DNA of 64,000 bases from NCBI GenBank assembly GCA_030272155.1, contig CP126199.1, positions 1,178,001 through 1,242,000 on the forward strand. The letters run 5' to 3'. Positions within the stretch are counted from its first letter, which is position 1. Each line of letters opens with the position of its first letter. Source of the stretch: Tetradesmus obliquus. Its lineage: Eukaryota; Chlorophyta; Chlorophyceae; Sphaeropleales; Scenedesmaceae. Below are positions 23,401-32,300 of the stretch, one piece after another. The position numbers were made by a program, and so were the translations under genes. A model generated the notes under the pieces. The model had not been told where the DNA came from. It made no database searches and saw nothing but the letters and a program-made list of their open reading frames with translations.

Positions 23401-26400
23401 AGGTGCCGCCATCACCAACAGCAGTCGCAGCTGTAGCGGTTGCAGCAGCTGCACTAGTGCTGGTGACACCTTGCATGCGTGTTGGACCACGCGGTGGCTC
23501 TGGTGGCTGCCGGGAGGGCACGAACGGGCTGTTGGCATGGGGGTTGACTGCCACCCGCTTGTGGGGGACCCTAAGGGTGAAAGGGTCTGACTCATCCCTG
23601 GGGTGTTTGGCATAGATTGATGCCATCACCTCGCCCAGGTACTGCTCATCAATCTCGTCTTCGTAGCCACTATCAGCTGTGTAGCCAAAGAGGTTAATCT
23701 GCGGCATTGCTGCCGCTGTTGCCTGCGTCTGCTGCTGCAGGGCATGGCGCAAGTGCCTGATCTCCTTCTCCTTATCACGCAGCTGCTGAGATGTGTTGAT
23801 CTCAAGCTTCTCAAAGCGGCGGGTGAGGTCATCAATGGCGGAAGAGCATGATGAAGCAGCGGCGACAGCAGCAGGCTTGGAGGCCGCAGGTGAGGGGTGT
23901 GATGCGGCAGCTGGCCTGTTGCTCACATCACGAAAGGGCTGCCGGTTGTTGTCGCGAAAGGCAGCTCTGTTGTGATCACGAAAGGGAGGCCTGTAAGGGC
24001 TGGGGCGTTGCCCTGCACCCTTGTTTTCAAGCTGATGGCTGTTGCTGCGCACGCCAGCTGCATAGCTGTTGTTGCTGCTGCTGCTGTTCACAGCCCTGCT
24101 GCCTGAGATAGTGCCGCCAACTGGGTAGGGCTCGTCAGAAAACCTGACTGACTTCACAGGCATGTCTGCATTAAAGCTGGCGCGAAACCCCAGCCAGTAG
24201 TTGCAGAAAGATACCACCTCATCAATGCTGCGCATGCGCATGCGGCCTGCCTCCTCACAGAGGTCTAGGCGCAGGCGCTTGATGAACATATAAACCAGGG
24301 CGTCATCCTCAACCCTGCCTGCACGTTCTGCATCCTGCAGGAACCTGTCAGCGAACTCTGTGGGGCTCTCATCCTGCAGCTGGTAGCAGGACTCAAAGCG
24401 GCAGATGGCTGTTTCCTTGGTCTCGCCAAAGCGACGCAGGAACTGGGAAGAGAAGTCATCCCAGTCGGTGAACTGCCGGTTGCGCGCCCAGCGTGACGCT
24501 GGGCCCTTCATCTTGAGCCTCGCCACCTTCAAGAGCGTTTCCTCTGACCACCCGTACAGTGACGAGAGGTCTAAGAAATTCTCAACCCAGGCATGGGCAT
24601 CACCCTTGCCGTCAAACTTGTCAGCAGTATTGAGTGCTTGGGGGGTGAGACCAGCTGGCAGAGCATGCTGCTGGTTGGAGGCAGCCGCTGGCGGTGCTGC
24701 GGCGTTGGCTGCAGCGCCGGCTGAGGTGCCGCTGGCTGAGGGGAGACTAGAATTAGTGATGCTGGTGTTCTTATCCATGCTGGAGACGGCTGGGTAGAAC
24801 ACACTTGTTTTTTGTGGGTGCAGAGGCAGCTTGCAGGAACACTGCAAGAGGGCTGTACCCTTTTGTGGTTATCTGGTGTGCAAGGGTGGCTGCAGAGATT
24901 GCTGCCTGCCTTTTTGCAATGAACGGCTATCAGAAAGACGTATCTGCTTCCGTAATGGGGTAACAGGGGCCTGAACGCTGAAAAGGCACAAACTGCTAGA
25001 CCGCAATGCGGTTTAGTAGTAGCAGTAGCTGCTGCTGTAAGGTCGCAGACCGAATCGGTGCAGTTGCTGCTACGCAAGACGTCTGCCAAGAGTATTTGAG
25101 TGCTTTTAGCAACAGCGGTAAGGCTCTGCTGAGTTTACGTCGGTGAAGAAGTAGCTCGAGTAGGCAGTGGAAGCGCGGATGGGCTCAGGCCGCGGTAAAC
25201 AGGATCTTTTTCTTGTTTTGCCTTTGAAAAGGCTGTTACAGCTCCAAGAGCTGTCTCGGCTACCAGCACGGCGCGTGGATGCCTGGGCGAGGCGGGTGGC
25301 CGGGTCCCTGGCGGGTGCCTGCGGTCTGCAGGCAGCAGTGGGAGGCAAGGGGAGCACACACCAGCCAGCAGGGGCAGCGGCAGGGCGGCTACGCCCAGAA
25401 CAACGGCAGGCACTCGTGCAGGGGCACCTCGTGCCACTAGACCAACGCCTTGATGGGGCAACACGACACCTCAAAGGGTACTAGGCAAATGCAAGAGTAA
25501 CTGGCTGAACGGCAGGGACGAGCAGGGAGGAGGCAGCACTGGCGTGAGTGCTGAAGCAGCTGACCGCTCGAACGAGCTGGCCCAACCAGACTTGCAGTTG
25601 CAACTAAGACTTCAGCAGTGGGCTAATATGCAGCAGATCAGCGGGCAAAGTTGCTCGTGCTGTGTGCTGACGCGACCGACTGGTCAACAGCAGAGGTCTC
25701 CGGTTACACGCTGTTGCGCACGCTCAGGCTTCGCCTAGCTGGCAACTTACTGCACCGATGTGCGACTTAGCTATGTGCAGGCCTGGCGCGGCTCTGCACC
25801 GAGGGAAATAGCCCGTAGGCTGGGAAACTGGGAGAGCTCAGTTACACTGGTGCTGTAATCAACAGCAGAGGTGACTGTAGCCCAGATTTGGGCAGCAATT
25901 CGGTCTGCTGATAGCACAGGGACACAGAGTCGGTCCACTCTGTTCACTGACGTCCCCCTCTTCCCCTCTCTCTCTCTCTCTCTCTGTGTGTGTCTCTCGA
26001 AATGAAAATGTGCAGCGGCCTTTTATACTTCAGGCGGAAACTCAACCAGGACCACACAATCCTGTGGCTGTGGACGCGCAGCATCCCAGCCACAATACCG
26101 TTTGTGGTTGGAGGCTTCCTGTCCACTCAACAAACCCTGAGCCAGGGTGCAATGCAGGCCAAACTTGTCACTTGCTCAGAGGCAGCACAAGGGCCATGCA
26201 TACTGTCTTGGCCCAGAGCTTGCAGGGCGCAAGTCTATTCACAAAATCAACCGAAGTAGTCAATTCCAAATGTTTTACTCTACACAATGAGACTAGGTTT
26301 GCTTGCTTCTGCCAGAATCGGCGGGTGGCACCATCTCACCGACAACTAGGCAGCCCGTAACTGGAGCAAGCTTGCTCAAATCAATATCTAATGTAATATT

Positions 26401-28289
26401 AAGTACAACTCGACCCAAGCAGGACCAAGACAGCTGTCTGTCGACATTCTGCTTGGCCTGCGCACCATCCACTCGTACACAGCACTTGCAGCATCAGCCA
26501 GCGCCAGCCATAACAAGGCGTATACACCGCAAGGCTGCGCGAATCAAACTTATACTGAATCATAGTAACCAAATACTGCCGTCCTGCAAGCAGTACAACA
26601 CCACTGCAGTAGCAGCAGCATTGCTGTCATGCTGCTGCAGCAGCTGTGCTGTGTGTGCCAAACATGAGCGCAGCCCGAACATGCCTCATGCGGCTACGGT
26701 GCTCGGAATAGAGTGAAGCCAAGCATGCGTTTATGTTGATGGTGTTGCTCAAGAAGGACTGCTGCGACACTGCCGGGCACTCCACAAGACAGCAGCACCT
26801 GATATCACAGCTAGCACCCCACAAGGTGCAACACATATAAGGAAAGTTGCCGAATTGCATTCATTACAAGCATCAGCATCATGCAACATAATGCGCACTC
26901 ACATGGCAAGAAGTGGTCCCCCGAAAGGCCACCGTGGCTGCTGAACCTCAGATTAGCATGTGCAGCTCCTGCTTCTGCTCCTACGTCGTCTAGTATTACC
27001 TGCAACCATAACAACACCTGGTCAGCGCCGTCCCGAAGAGCCACGATGCCCTTCGGGGGCAACGGCACTGACAGTCTTCCATCCTCTTGTAGTCCTTGGT
27101 AGCCTGGGTAGTGACACCTTGTCAGTGACGCCACTTGGTTGACACCGTAGCTCAGATTGAAGGTGAAGTTTTCCTCGCAAGAAGCAGGAGTGGCAGTAGT
27201 GTAAATTGCATGTAATGGGGGAATGTGTATGCCGGCTGCACCGTTTCGTACTACTGTCATTCAAAGTTGACTGTCCTAGTGGCCATGTATGGCATGTTGT
27301 AAATTTCCTCGTCCTTTATCAGACGATGGGCGCTCAGCGCTCCCCATCGTCACGTGCGAGTGATCGTATGGGATGTGTTATATGCATTGAGGATACCCAC
27401 CCGCATGCCCCATACTAATAGGAAGATTCCGTGGTCAACAGCTGGGTTTGCGCCGAGAGCTCAGTCATCACAGCATGCCACCGTCATGGCATGCTCAGCA
27501 GCAGTCTCAAGCCAGCACCATCCCCAGCAGCAGCATCATAGCCACCGCGGATCAACCATATAAACCACAGAAACAGCCAGCAAACAAGGCGTCCTCTGCC
27601 TAAGTAAGCCATATGAAAGGCATCTCTACCTGAATGGAGCATCTCCTGCTCAGCGTGCACAAGATGCACCTCAACAGGCCCATGACGCTGACATAGGCGC
27701 AAGATATGCCAGGCGCAAAAGAACAACGTTGTTAACAACACGCGCGGTGCCCTGCATGACACACAGCTACAGCAGGTAAGCTTGTACAAGCTGCTCACAG
27801 CCGAATGCCTGCTGTAGCCGTGTGGTGCATTCAGTCAACAACCACGCCCCAATCAGTTGTTCAATCCTGTGGCAGCCAACCCTACATATAAGAACAGCAA
27901 TGTACCTGCGTACACGCACTTTGCCACCGCAACGGTGCTGCCAAGGTGCGGTTTGCTATCAAATGAACAAAACGCAGACAACAAGCGCTGTGCGCCGCGT
28001 CTGGCTGTGGCGCATCCACTTGTTTATGTGAATGTCTCCTGCTGCAAATGCAACCAAAATGCACAAAGCGCTCAAACATTCCATGTATGCTCCATACCGC
28101 ATAGATTTATGCCGTATGTCCCATAGAAATGCCACCAATGAACATACCATCAAGTGTCTGCCGCATTTTTGCAGTGCTCTGGCTGACAACTTCGCTGCTG
28201 AAACAGCGACACGCAGCCACCATCAGGACCCCCACAGCAATGAGGCGCCGCAAGCAGCAGCGGCATGCAGCATGCCGGGATAGATACAT
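11442..28289 (-). CDS. Putative small membrane protein gene split by a retrotransposon
   Basis: Low-confidence model on the minus strand: exon 28148-28289 (ATG at 28289; basic N-terminus then hydrophobic LIAVGVLMVAAC, a likely signal anchor), an uncertain exon around 27960-28041, then 27630-27751, 26903-27235, 11661-11743 and 11442-11513 (stop TAG). Junction phases agree from 27751 to the stop even though the whole 15-kb element lies between 26903 and 11743. Readable segments are ASCEENFTFNLSYGVNQVAS, then KGIVALRDGADQVLLWLQVI, and a second hydrophobic stretch FRFAICLISVVAGLV. I recognise no family. If real, the element sits in an intron in sense orientation. The donor of exon 2 is the weakest point. 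Confidence 0.35.
11806..13371 (-). repeat. 3' LTR
   Basis: This 1,566-base copy matches 25266-26833. I see one microsatellite length difference (CT/GT tract near 12500 versus 25970) and one T/C substitution (13236 versus 26696). It contains the TATA motif (12557-12565, minus strand) and short chance ORFs that I do not call. Confidence 0.95.
13379..13389 (-). promoter_or_regulatory. Candidate polypurine tract
   Basis: Minus-strand AGGGGAGGTGG lies 7 bases before the start of the 3' LTR. It is the expected place for the plus-strand primer of an LTR retroelement, although a 7-base gap to the LTR edge is unusual. Confidence 0.5.
13390..15250 (-). other. Element 3' region with a possible extra reading frame
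   Basis: There are 1.9 kb between the polyprotein stop and the polypurine tract, much longer than in compact Ty3 elements. On the minus strand about 14570-14222 is GC-rich and open for some 115 codons, ending in a stop at 14222. It reads SSDYRVPSCPEGCGRFPGC, then PVVAAAVPEINMCSHCHVDA and GEVHIGVLFSRRAFSAL. No ATG lies near its start, so expression would need splicing. It could be an accessory gene, a captured host exon or chance. The rest shows no coding signal. Confidence 0.3.
15251..24847 (-). CDS. Gag-Pol polyprotein with deoxynucleoside kinase and PHD finger
   Basis: Single frame of 3,198 codons; translation probably starts at Met24 (MDKNTS). Domains by residue: Retrotrans_gag about 84-180 (GPASRWARNRQF, ESCYQLQDESPTEFADRF); no CCHC zinc knuckle seen; repeated PFRD motifs near 290-310; aspartic protease with DTGAT at 678-682; a long acidic disordered linker; reverse transcriptase about 1380-1640 with YLDD at 1546-1549; RNase H from about 1690 (catalytic TDASG, Asp1695). 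Then comes a deoxynucleoside kinase at about 1948-2150: P-loop GNIGSGKS 1954-1961, EPVHDW with Glu1981, MERGPW with Glu2034, and lid RIQKRQRPGEE near 2090-2100. An unrecognised domain follows (about 2240-2400), then a PHD finger (Cys2501-Cys2543, C4HC3), integrase zinc-binding domain, integrase core D2783, D2842, E2877, and an SH3-like C-terminal domain (VGDLCLMKM). All catalytic residues that I can check are present. Confidence 0.96.
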   Translation of the reverse strand: MQCSCKLPLHPQKTSVFYPAVSSMDKNTSITNSSLPSASGTSAGAAANAAAPPAAASNQQHALPAGLTPQALNTADKFDGKGDAHAWVENFLDLSSLYGWSEETLLKVARLKMKGPASRWARNRQFTDWDDFSSQFLRRFGETKETAICRFESCYQLQDESPTEFADRFLQDAERAGRVEDDALVYMFIKRLRLDLCEEAGRMRMRSIDEVVSFCNYWLGFRASFNADMPVKSVRFSDEPYPVGGTISGSRAVNSSSSNNSYAAGVRSNSHQLENKGAGQRPSPYRPPFRDHNRAAFRDNNRQPFRDVSNRPAAASHPSPAASKPAAVAAASSCSSAIDDLTRRFEKLEINTSQQLRDKEKEIRHLRHALQQQTQATAAAMPQINLFGYTADSGYEDEIDEQYLGEVMASIYAKHPRDESDPFTLRVPHKRVAVNPHANSPFVPSRQPPEPPRGPTRMQGVTSTSAAAATATAATAVGDGGTSAANKFGSSSAYDASRRMPRQRTPVDARPYGAAPRTTTTATAAAPARAANASAPEASSCFDAAKLADDKGKEMASVICKSIKLDGIRESTVVPQAVLTCLAGHLVGDKKMVDQGRDMARQVDSLIRSLHTSSRRPGAGLLLNMAQTGPMRTAAAQPSASLLRHGLLSRGVRPAGQRVSTCKVAAALNGQELTAVVDTGATTSAVTLDCLRRCNLEHLNAKDMGVSYINADGRISAGKGRVFNMALGLGAFETLISPTVTEALNYDLLIGNDVLSRARAVIDYDRLKMLLRIDQDTVQELDITLASNEASAATLYWDEMLTAAAPDCTADDDCDCQACEAGWQPDPVFSDLFFDYIFTVFSLPPCGPDAPGWKRCVPSNANQADSLLYEQWMDKRLSRMHELEELLIPKYIPATEARLSLLAEWQEAAFEDIKNGLIATEQILTADSGSCSSPDTNSHYDDSSSSDDWVDAVFSRSMYSSVRPVPVQPGTQQHAPDAAVTAAERCVTPLAPLSTRHYLEQLDEQEAPAPPSRSVVSRVEPVSTWPGQQPEITNGQWQSESNNESEDEDEVCDDEGQLLPQAQHFPPESYDNQQPGELYYSSSPLPAPYQPTVSHARSTARYGGTRLPPAFYGSDHDYPYPPSSHNQQRQVADREAMPPPPPKRSRYTLESLPPATTPSYVSVQASQPSPSASSSRHEALLALSEPYAGLDPISQQLLASFDLGVALPEPLGDMEEPDQILLFEGDAADDCDSWSDCPPLDSDSDSMCSDDCPSLEDLTSPVYMYTGSTLSDYEPIAGEEPEALLLHTSGHGTAPVSPDPPVYLPITEKAGQAQNTSVLLVPEDDPCAFPDDDMLSDNPTSFASMLDGSNLSKEESERALGMLQRNADVFCFKPSDLGLCTVDFHEIDTGDAPPVKQGFYRMPHQKYLQLKEHITRLLELGIIRESNSPWASPVHLVPKPNGETRMVVDSRRVNAITRKDAYPMPLIDDIVFQLGPCKYLATMDAYCGFNQVALHPDSVPKTAFITPFGLFESLRLCFGLTNAPACFMRIMNKVLSEQVGKHAFVYLDDIIVYSCTFEEHVEHLELMLEALRQANLRLNPKKCSFFRSEVTFLGFVFTQEGLEPDPRLLTAISNRQPPRNPKEVASWLGLTGYYRRFVKDYAKVAAPLTDLLKKTNPWKWGAEEQQAFDTLKSNLLTPPCLRRADLSRPFYVHTDASGQAVGAILTQKDDTGKQEWVVAYHSRKLTPAQRNYSISELECLAVIEAVCVQWRQWLWHHPPGVTVYTDHAALKYLLTSTHLQGRLARWSLRLQELLPGLAIEHRKGTMHRSVDALTRDPTFDSDDGDEASIPHPRPEIYCYGAHLLDEIYTVSDTECNTECPPDASVATAGTTGLTVVTATATTAAPTTAAAALDDVNDARTPQGDDSPRTPTCNEELAADDNQLLTPAPASYLPWRPGVSCKSAGASPVRIYIDGNIGSGKSRVIAHLAQELSCTEWHLVPEPVHDWESLLAPFYSAAAGSTTQQGIAALLQVAVLVAYAKATPDALASPMVVMERGPWSSLEVFLAAQQLPAAFEQLVCDVAFYMNHTLSSTWPTAIIYLDVPPKECLRRIQKRQRPGEEAVTLGYLQKLDTQYKQALSSFPGPKIVIHADADPEKVAAAALDAVKLLAGQVAAAHLDSPAGTQTTPSSAAPCISPDAMDVSASPPSDLQSTPMQQLLVLTPATEGRPALPQLASAAVAATAPTIAAADNSSSTLLPNYLYTPLGLIYNAELEVPVLFQNGPGRFAFSEAFHCTYQRRYGEPVNTANRVDNVRAVEVYSQLGPHAANAPGSNIQLAIAPRKALGALQVRQVHENGSEAVYVDTNTYARHRMRGLTAQFPGINRQGSCEVAFPWQDGLRNEGFVLDGWIRVVRLRPLLCCGLQASLPLINTATVTPLLQEMSYGGSAIDPSTHLRLASSVPHQSGSGELTAQLNVLEQGARAAAPPKKKPSTLQRKHTAAAAAAPITEKDDSGPSVDPNLACRVCHRNQDDDKMLLCSGCVDGYHTYCVGLKSVPAGDWYCADCKPSSSDEQPSDSEPAAAAAAAAAAVSNTSSEYEPTSDGEDTSSDWDTDGEPSPKQRSTPSPPVQAGTGQGHPEEEGGSSSEEEEEEDAGCGPRDIFDDLSVLHYIQHSKVDADNLQGDTRTEIKNKMKRIKKRASNYRWDAATGRLLFKASAKCPREREVPPPHQRDALCLEYHEDYGHVGQQRLRGMLLKNYYWRNMSQQIKDNLKGCVSCLRNRALFKLQPELKPIPPSPLFTRVHLDSMGPYPTTPRRARFIIVGVDSTSKWVHAEAVESLDSATTTRFCVNWIAQYGCPLAFVCDNGKEYQGEYSKMLKTLGIKDIRSPAYAPNVNGQAESSVKSILRALQASLDRAEDWDVKLPWVLLGLRSAPHSTTKCTPFEAAMARTPRLPADVRRLTAAEQRTDTAAVPNTEAAVPDNLAAAGNSTPVTAARVTGTPFSAQTAAAAAAMTTSADDDDDDWWQHLPASWQATTAFPSAAAGAAAAAAAAGAAAAARYTTSGINLEGFTTATAAHLPGAAQSPPIDLTNSQEPAGDLLSDIKQRAASRQDTLVKVEKNILASQEKQKRDFRKRHHVLRPDSVIKVGDLCLMKMSQYTKMHKKLSTEGPFYLAAYSPDFKRAVLQDNDNRQWSVSVTRLAPYTADTPKQLLRKPGAAAE
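24848..25247 (-). other. Retrotransposon 5' leader
   Basis: About 400 bases lie between the primer-binding site and the ORF. No separate coding region is evident. It is expected to hold packaging and dimerisation signals, none of which can be recognised by eye. Confidence 0.6.
25248..25265 (-). promoter_or_regulatory. tRNA primer-binding site
   Basis: On the minus strand the sequence right after the 5' LTR is TGGTAGCCGAGACAGCTC. It starts with TGG, complementary to a tRNA 3' CCA, with zero offset from the LTR edge. The implied tRNA ends in GGCTACCA; I cannot name the isoacceptor without the tRNA set of the species. Confidence 0.85.
25266..26833 (-). repeat. 5' LTR
   Basis: This 1,568-base copy is the promoter-bearing LTR for the minus-strand element. 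Its inner edge at 25266 is fixed by the adjoining primer-binding site, and its outer edge at 26833 by loss of identity with the other LTR. Confidence 0.95.
26019..26027 (-). promoter_or_regulatory. TATA box of the 5' LTR
   Basis: TATAAAAGG on the minus strand, about 0.8 kb inside the 5' LTR, with the CT/GT microsatellite 30-60 bases downstream. It is the best core-promoter candidate for the genomic RNA; the start site is not determined. Confidence 0.55.
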
Positions 28290-29383
28290 AACCAAAAGGC
28301 AAGAGGCCTTAGGCCGATTCTTCACCCAATATATTGTGTAATGTATTCTGATGTAAAAGCAACATGCAAAACCATAAGCAACCGCCCACTGGGTCAAGGC
28401 ATATCTGTCCAATTGCCAGTGGTCCTGATAATAAGTAAAGGAAGGCCCCACACATGCTCTGACATTCCAAGCAGCGATCAGTCATAAGGTGCTGCTCCAG
28501 GCATATGTATGCCCTCAGGTTGCCTTTGCAAGTAAAGAAAATACCTTTTAGAAAGGCATCACAAAAGATATGCACATGCCTCTGGAGGCATCCCACCAAC
28601 AGCTGCTCGCAGGAGCCGTAAAAACATCTCCTTTTACATGCCCACTAGCATCCCAGCTTCCCACAGCATTGCGCAAATCATCAGCTTCATTATTTCCTTC
28701 AAATTCCTTTGTCAGCACCGTTGCCGTTCCCACATCACAACCAATGCTCCGAAGCACCGCCGTGCATTATCACACCCCAACCGCGCCTGCCGTTGCCCAC
28801 AGCGGGAGAAAGTAACAGGCAACACGCAGCAAACACATGGCTGCTGTCTAGCAACATTTCCAAATTGATGTGACACCGCAGCAGCCACAGCACAGCATTC
28901 TTTGTGTTGCTGTGGTTACATAACGGATATCTCAATGCACACACCAGTCACAGGATAGCTGAAAAGAAGGACCAGCTGCAGTTGCAGCAGTACAGCTAGC
29001 CTTTTTGCAGATGCTAGCGCAAGCAGTGTCAGCCCATGCCGGTGGATGCATTGCCTGAGCTTACTTGCAGCACGAGCATGTATATATGCTTCAGCCCTCC
29101 TCAGCCCTCACGTCCAGCAGCAAGCCAGCCAGCCAGCAAGCAAGCAAGCAAGCAGGTGACACACTAGCCTAGCATCTGCTGCATACTGCAGCATCCACAA
29201 AAAAAAACTCAACACAGCACCTGCGCATCTATGCACTCCTTGATCATTCGATGAAGCAGCTAACGTTAACCTGCACATTACAGGCACGATTTGATCTGAT
29301 CCAGCAGTGAGGACACTGCTAATGTTGCTTTGATCCAGGCAGCAAGCGCTCAGCTCAAAGCAGCGGCAACATCCGAAGCTTTC
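28290..29383. other. Intergenic region
   Basis: Between the start of the putative membrane-protein gene and the stop of the large secreted-protein gene I see no supportable coding region. There is a short (CAAG)n/(CAGC)n tract near 29124-29155 and a polyadenylation signal for the right-hand gene. Confidence 0.5.
29278..29282 (-). terminator. TGTAA polyadenylation signal, secreted-protein gene
   Basis: TGTAA on the minus strand, about 100 bases after the stop codon at 29384-29386. Confidence 0.55.
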
Positions 29384-32300
29384 TCAAGGGAAGCTACTGC
29401 CTCGTGCCACGCAGGCTGTGCCCATCAGGTTGGGCTCCTTGCCAGCTGGGCAGGGCTCGCAGGTCTGACCTGTGCCGTCTTGGTACCGAGGAGGGTTCAG
29501 GGCGCGGCAGTTGACTGAGCAGATGCTGGCGGCACCAGGCGCTGTACCAAAGCCAGGGTCACAGGCTGCAGCCAGACAATCGAAGGCAGCAGCAGCAGCA
29601 GCAGCACAGCCAGGAGCACGTCAGCATGCAGCCGCTGACACGTACGGTATAACGGGCATCAAATGCAAGGAGTTCCCTATGTGGTGCATTGGTGCTGTAC
29701 ACGGAATGCTCAAACAGCTCACAGCCAATGCCGTGCTGCACGCTGCTGCCGAGCCTCGCGAAGCTGCGCTGTCACATCATCCAACATTGCAATCTAGCAG
29801 CTGATGACATAGGCAGAGCAAGGCTATCCCGCACCTGACTCTGAGGGCTCGCTGCATGCTGCTGCCCCCGGCTGTGGGGCGATGTCCCCATCCGGGCACT
29901 GCTGGCAGCTACCTGCGCTGCCGTCCTGGAAGGTGCCTGGCTGGCACTGCTGGCTGCAGGAGGGGGCACCTCCATAACCGGGCGGGCACTCTGTGGTAGG
30001 GGGAGGGATGCAGGGCAGCAGCAAGCACTGTTAAGGCCACGCAAGCACATAACGATAGGCTGCAGTTACTGCAGCAGACCAGCAGCCGCATATGTATAGA
30101 TGCAGCATCACAGCCTGAATAGGCATGCATAGCACCACCATAGCCGGGCAGGCACTCTGTGGTAGGGGAAAGGCGGCAGAAGGCAGCAACAGGGAAGAAA
30201 CAGCAGCAGCTTGTGTTGGTGGGACGCCAGGAGGTTGTGTGGTTCAAGCGGCGACGATGATCCCTGCACATCTGCAGAGCATTATACACGGAGCTAGACG
30301 CTCTTGGATGCTCTGCTGGTGACTGCGCATTATACTGCTGCTGAAGTTGCGCACTGCAAACACTTGCGACTGCCCGCACAGCACCATCATGCATGCCTGT
30401 CAGCTGTGTTCAAAAAGGGTGGTTCCTCCCCCTATGAGCCTCTCGTTGGCTCCTGACTGGGACTCCCACTCTTCGTGAGCGGAGCACGTAATGTATTGTA
30501 ATGTAATGCATGCGTAATCAGATGGCGCGCACACTCACTTGTGACAGGTGCCGGCACACAGTCAGATGCTGCAGTGGACCCTGAGGCTGATGTCTTGCCC
30601 TCAGGGCACGCCACGCAGTCTGCATGCTGCCCATCCTGCCAGTAGCCAGCCGGGCACCGCTGCTGGCAGAAAAACAGCCCTCCCCTGCCTGGCGGACACA
30701 CCGCGCCCGCTGCCCTTGCTGCATCCAGCTTGCCAGCTGCTGCTGCTGCTCCAAAGTCCGGGCTGACAAAGAAGCTGCGGGTCCCAATCTGGTCCTCGCC
30801 ACCTCGCGTGGCCCAGCCCTTACCAGGCACATGCATGTAGCCCCAGCACGCAGCAGCAGCACTGCACAGCGCCTCACAGCTGGTCTCGCTGTCACACTCG
30901 CCCCAGGACACTGCGTGCTCCTGCTCCACAAGCTCGGCACTGGTGGCAGTGCCTACCTTGCCTGCTGCTGCTAGGGTGGCCCAGGCGCCGGCCATTGCGC
31001 AGCGCGCATACTGCGTGGATCCACGCGTCTTTGCAGAGACCTCATTGCTGCTGCTGCTGCTAGTGCTGCTTTGAGTATTGCTGATGCTTGCAGTAGCGAT
31101 GGCCACGCTGGGTGGCAGCTTGTAGAACAGCTTGGCGCCCGGAAACCCGGGGCCCACCGGTGCCAGCTCGGCACGCTTGCAGCTGCTGCTGGGGGCCTCC
31201 CATTGCACAATGCAGCACTTTTCAGGCCCGCAGCCGCCTAAGCAGCTGACAAGGTCCTGTGCAGCAGCATCTGTGGTCAGCAGGCTGTCATCAATGCCCA
31301 GGCGGGCGCCCGCAGGCGCGGGCAGCTGTGTATGTCTTGGCACACACTGGTCGATGCCGGTAACCAGGGAGTTGAATGTTATGCCGTTTGAGACGTAGGT
31401 CGGCGCGTTGGGGTAGTTGAAGGTGGTTGGCGGGCAGGCGGAGCAGCGCAGGCTGTTGCCTGTTGAGTAGGTGCCGCCCTCGCAGGGCTCGCAGTCTGAT
31501 GTGTTTTGGCTGTTTGGCTTGCTGGAAGGGATGCCGTAGCCGGGGGCACACACTGCACAGGAAAGACGGGTCAAAGTAACCAGCAATTCAGCAGCCACAG
31601 CAGCAGCAGCAGCAGCAGCAGCAACACAATGCATGGTGATCGCTGGCCACATACAAGCAAAGCAGTGGTTACCAGCGCAGACAGGGCCGAATAAGCACAC
31701 CAGCTGCAGCACAATCTGGCAGCTTGCACAACTCCAACTTCAGCCACGCTGCATGCTGGATTGTCAGTCACACTTGGCCTGACACTGCAATCTCAGCGTC
31801 AATGTCAAACAACGAGTACTGCAGGCAGTGTCTGTTGCTGCCAGCAGCACACCCACCATCACAGACAGGCTGACCAGGCATTGACGTGTACATGTTGCCG
31901 GGGCACTTTGCGCAGGCGGGGTTGCGGCTGCGTTGCCCCTCTGGAGCATCTCCAAGGTTGAAGTAACCCACAGGGCACTTCCCAGCCCTCAAGCTTGCAG
32001 TGCGTACGGTAGGCGCAAAGACGTCTACTGCGTCAATCGAGTACACGCCATAGCCGGGAGGCACCTTGCAGTCATGAATTGAAGCCTGGACGGAGCCGTC
32101 ACCCGGAATGTATGCTGTGATGCGGCCCTCAGGGCAGGGCACGCAGCCGGTCTGCAGCAGCAGCAGCAGCAGCAGCAGCAGCACACGGAGTGCAAGTTAC
32201 AGCTTGCCAGTTGCGCATTACATGTGGGTACCTTTGTGCCGCTGTGCATATATCTTCAGTCTGAAGCTGTGTCACCAGCACTGCATGGCTGCCGGTGCTG

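Larger units (their letters stand above)
11806..26833 (-). mobile_element. Ty3-type LTR retrotransposon encoding a deoxynucleoside kinase
   Basis: Complete 15.0-kb element on the minus strand: 5' LTR 25266-26833, primer-binding site 25248-25265, leader, one 3,198-codon gag-pol ORF (24847-15251), a 1.9-kb 3' region, a polypurine tract candidate and the 3' LTR 11806-13371. Integrase lies after RNase H, the Ty3 order. The intact ORF and almost identical LTRs indicate a very recent, possibly active copy. Termini are odd: on the coding strand the shared repeat starts TGTTGC but ends GTGC rather than CA. GTTGCC abuts the left end (11800-11805) and recurs 12 bases beyond the right end (26846-26851), so a target-site duplication is suggested but not clean. 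Confidence 0.96.

Noticed and set aside
15503..24797. Many plus-strand and shifted open frames of 60-250 codons across the retrotransposon ORF
   Set aside because: They are shadows of the 3,198-codon minus-strand ORF; none has a recognisable domain.
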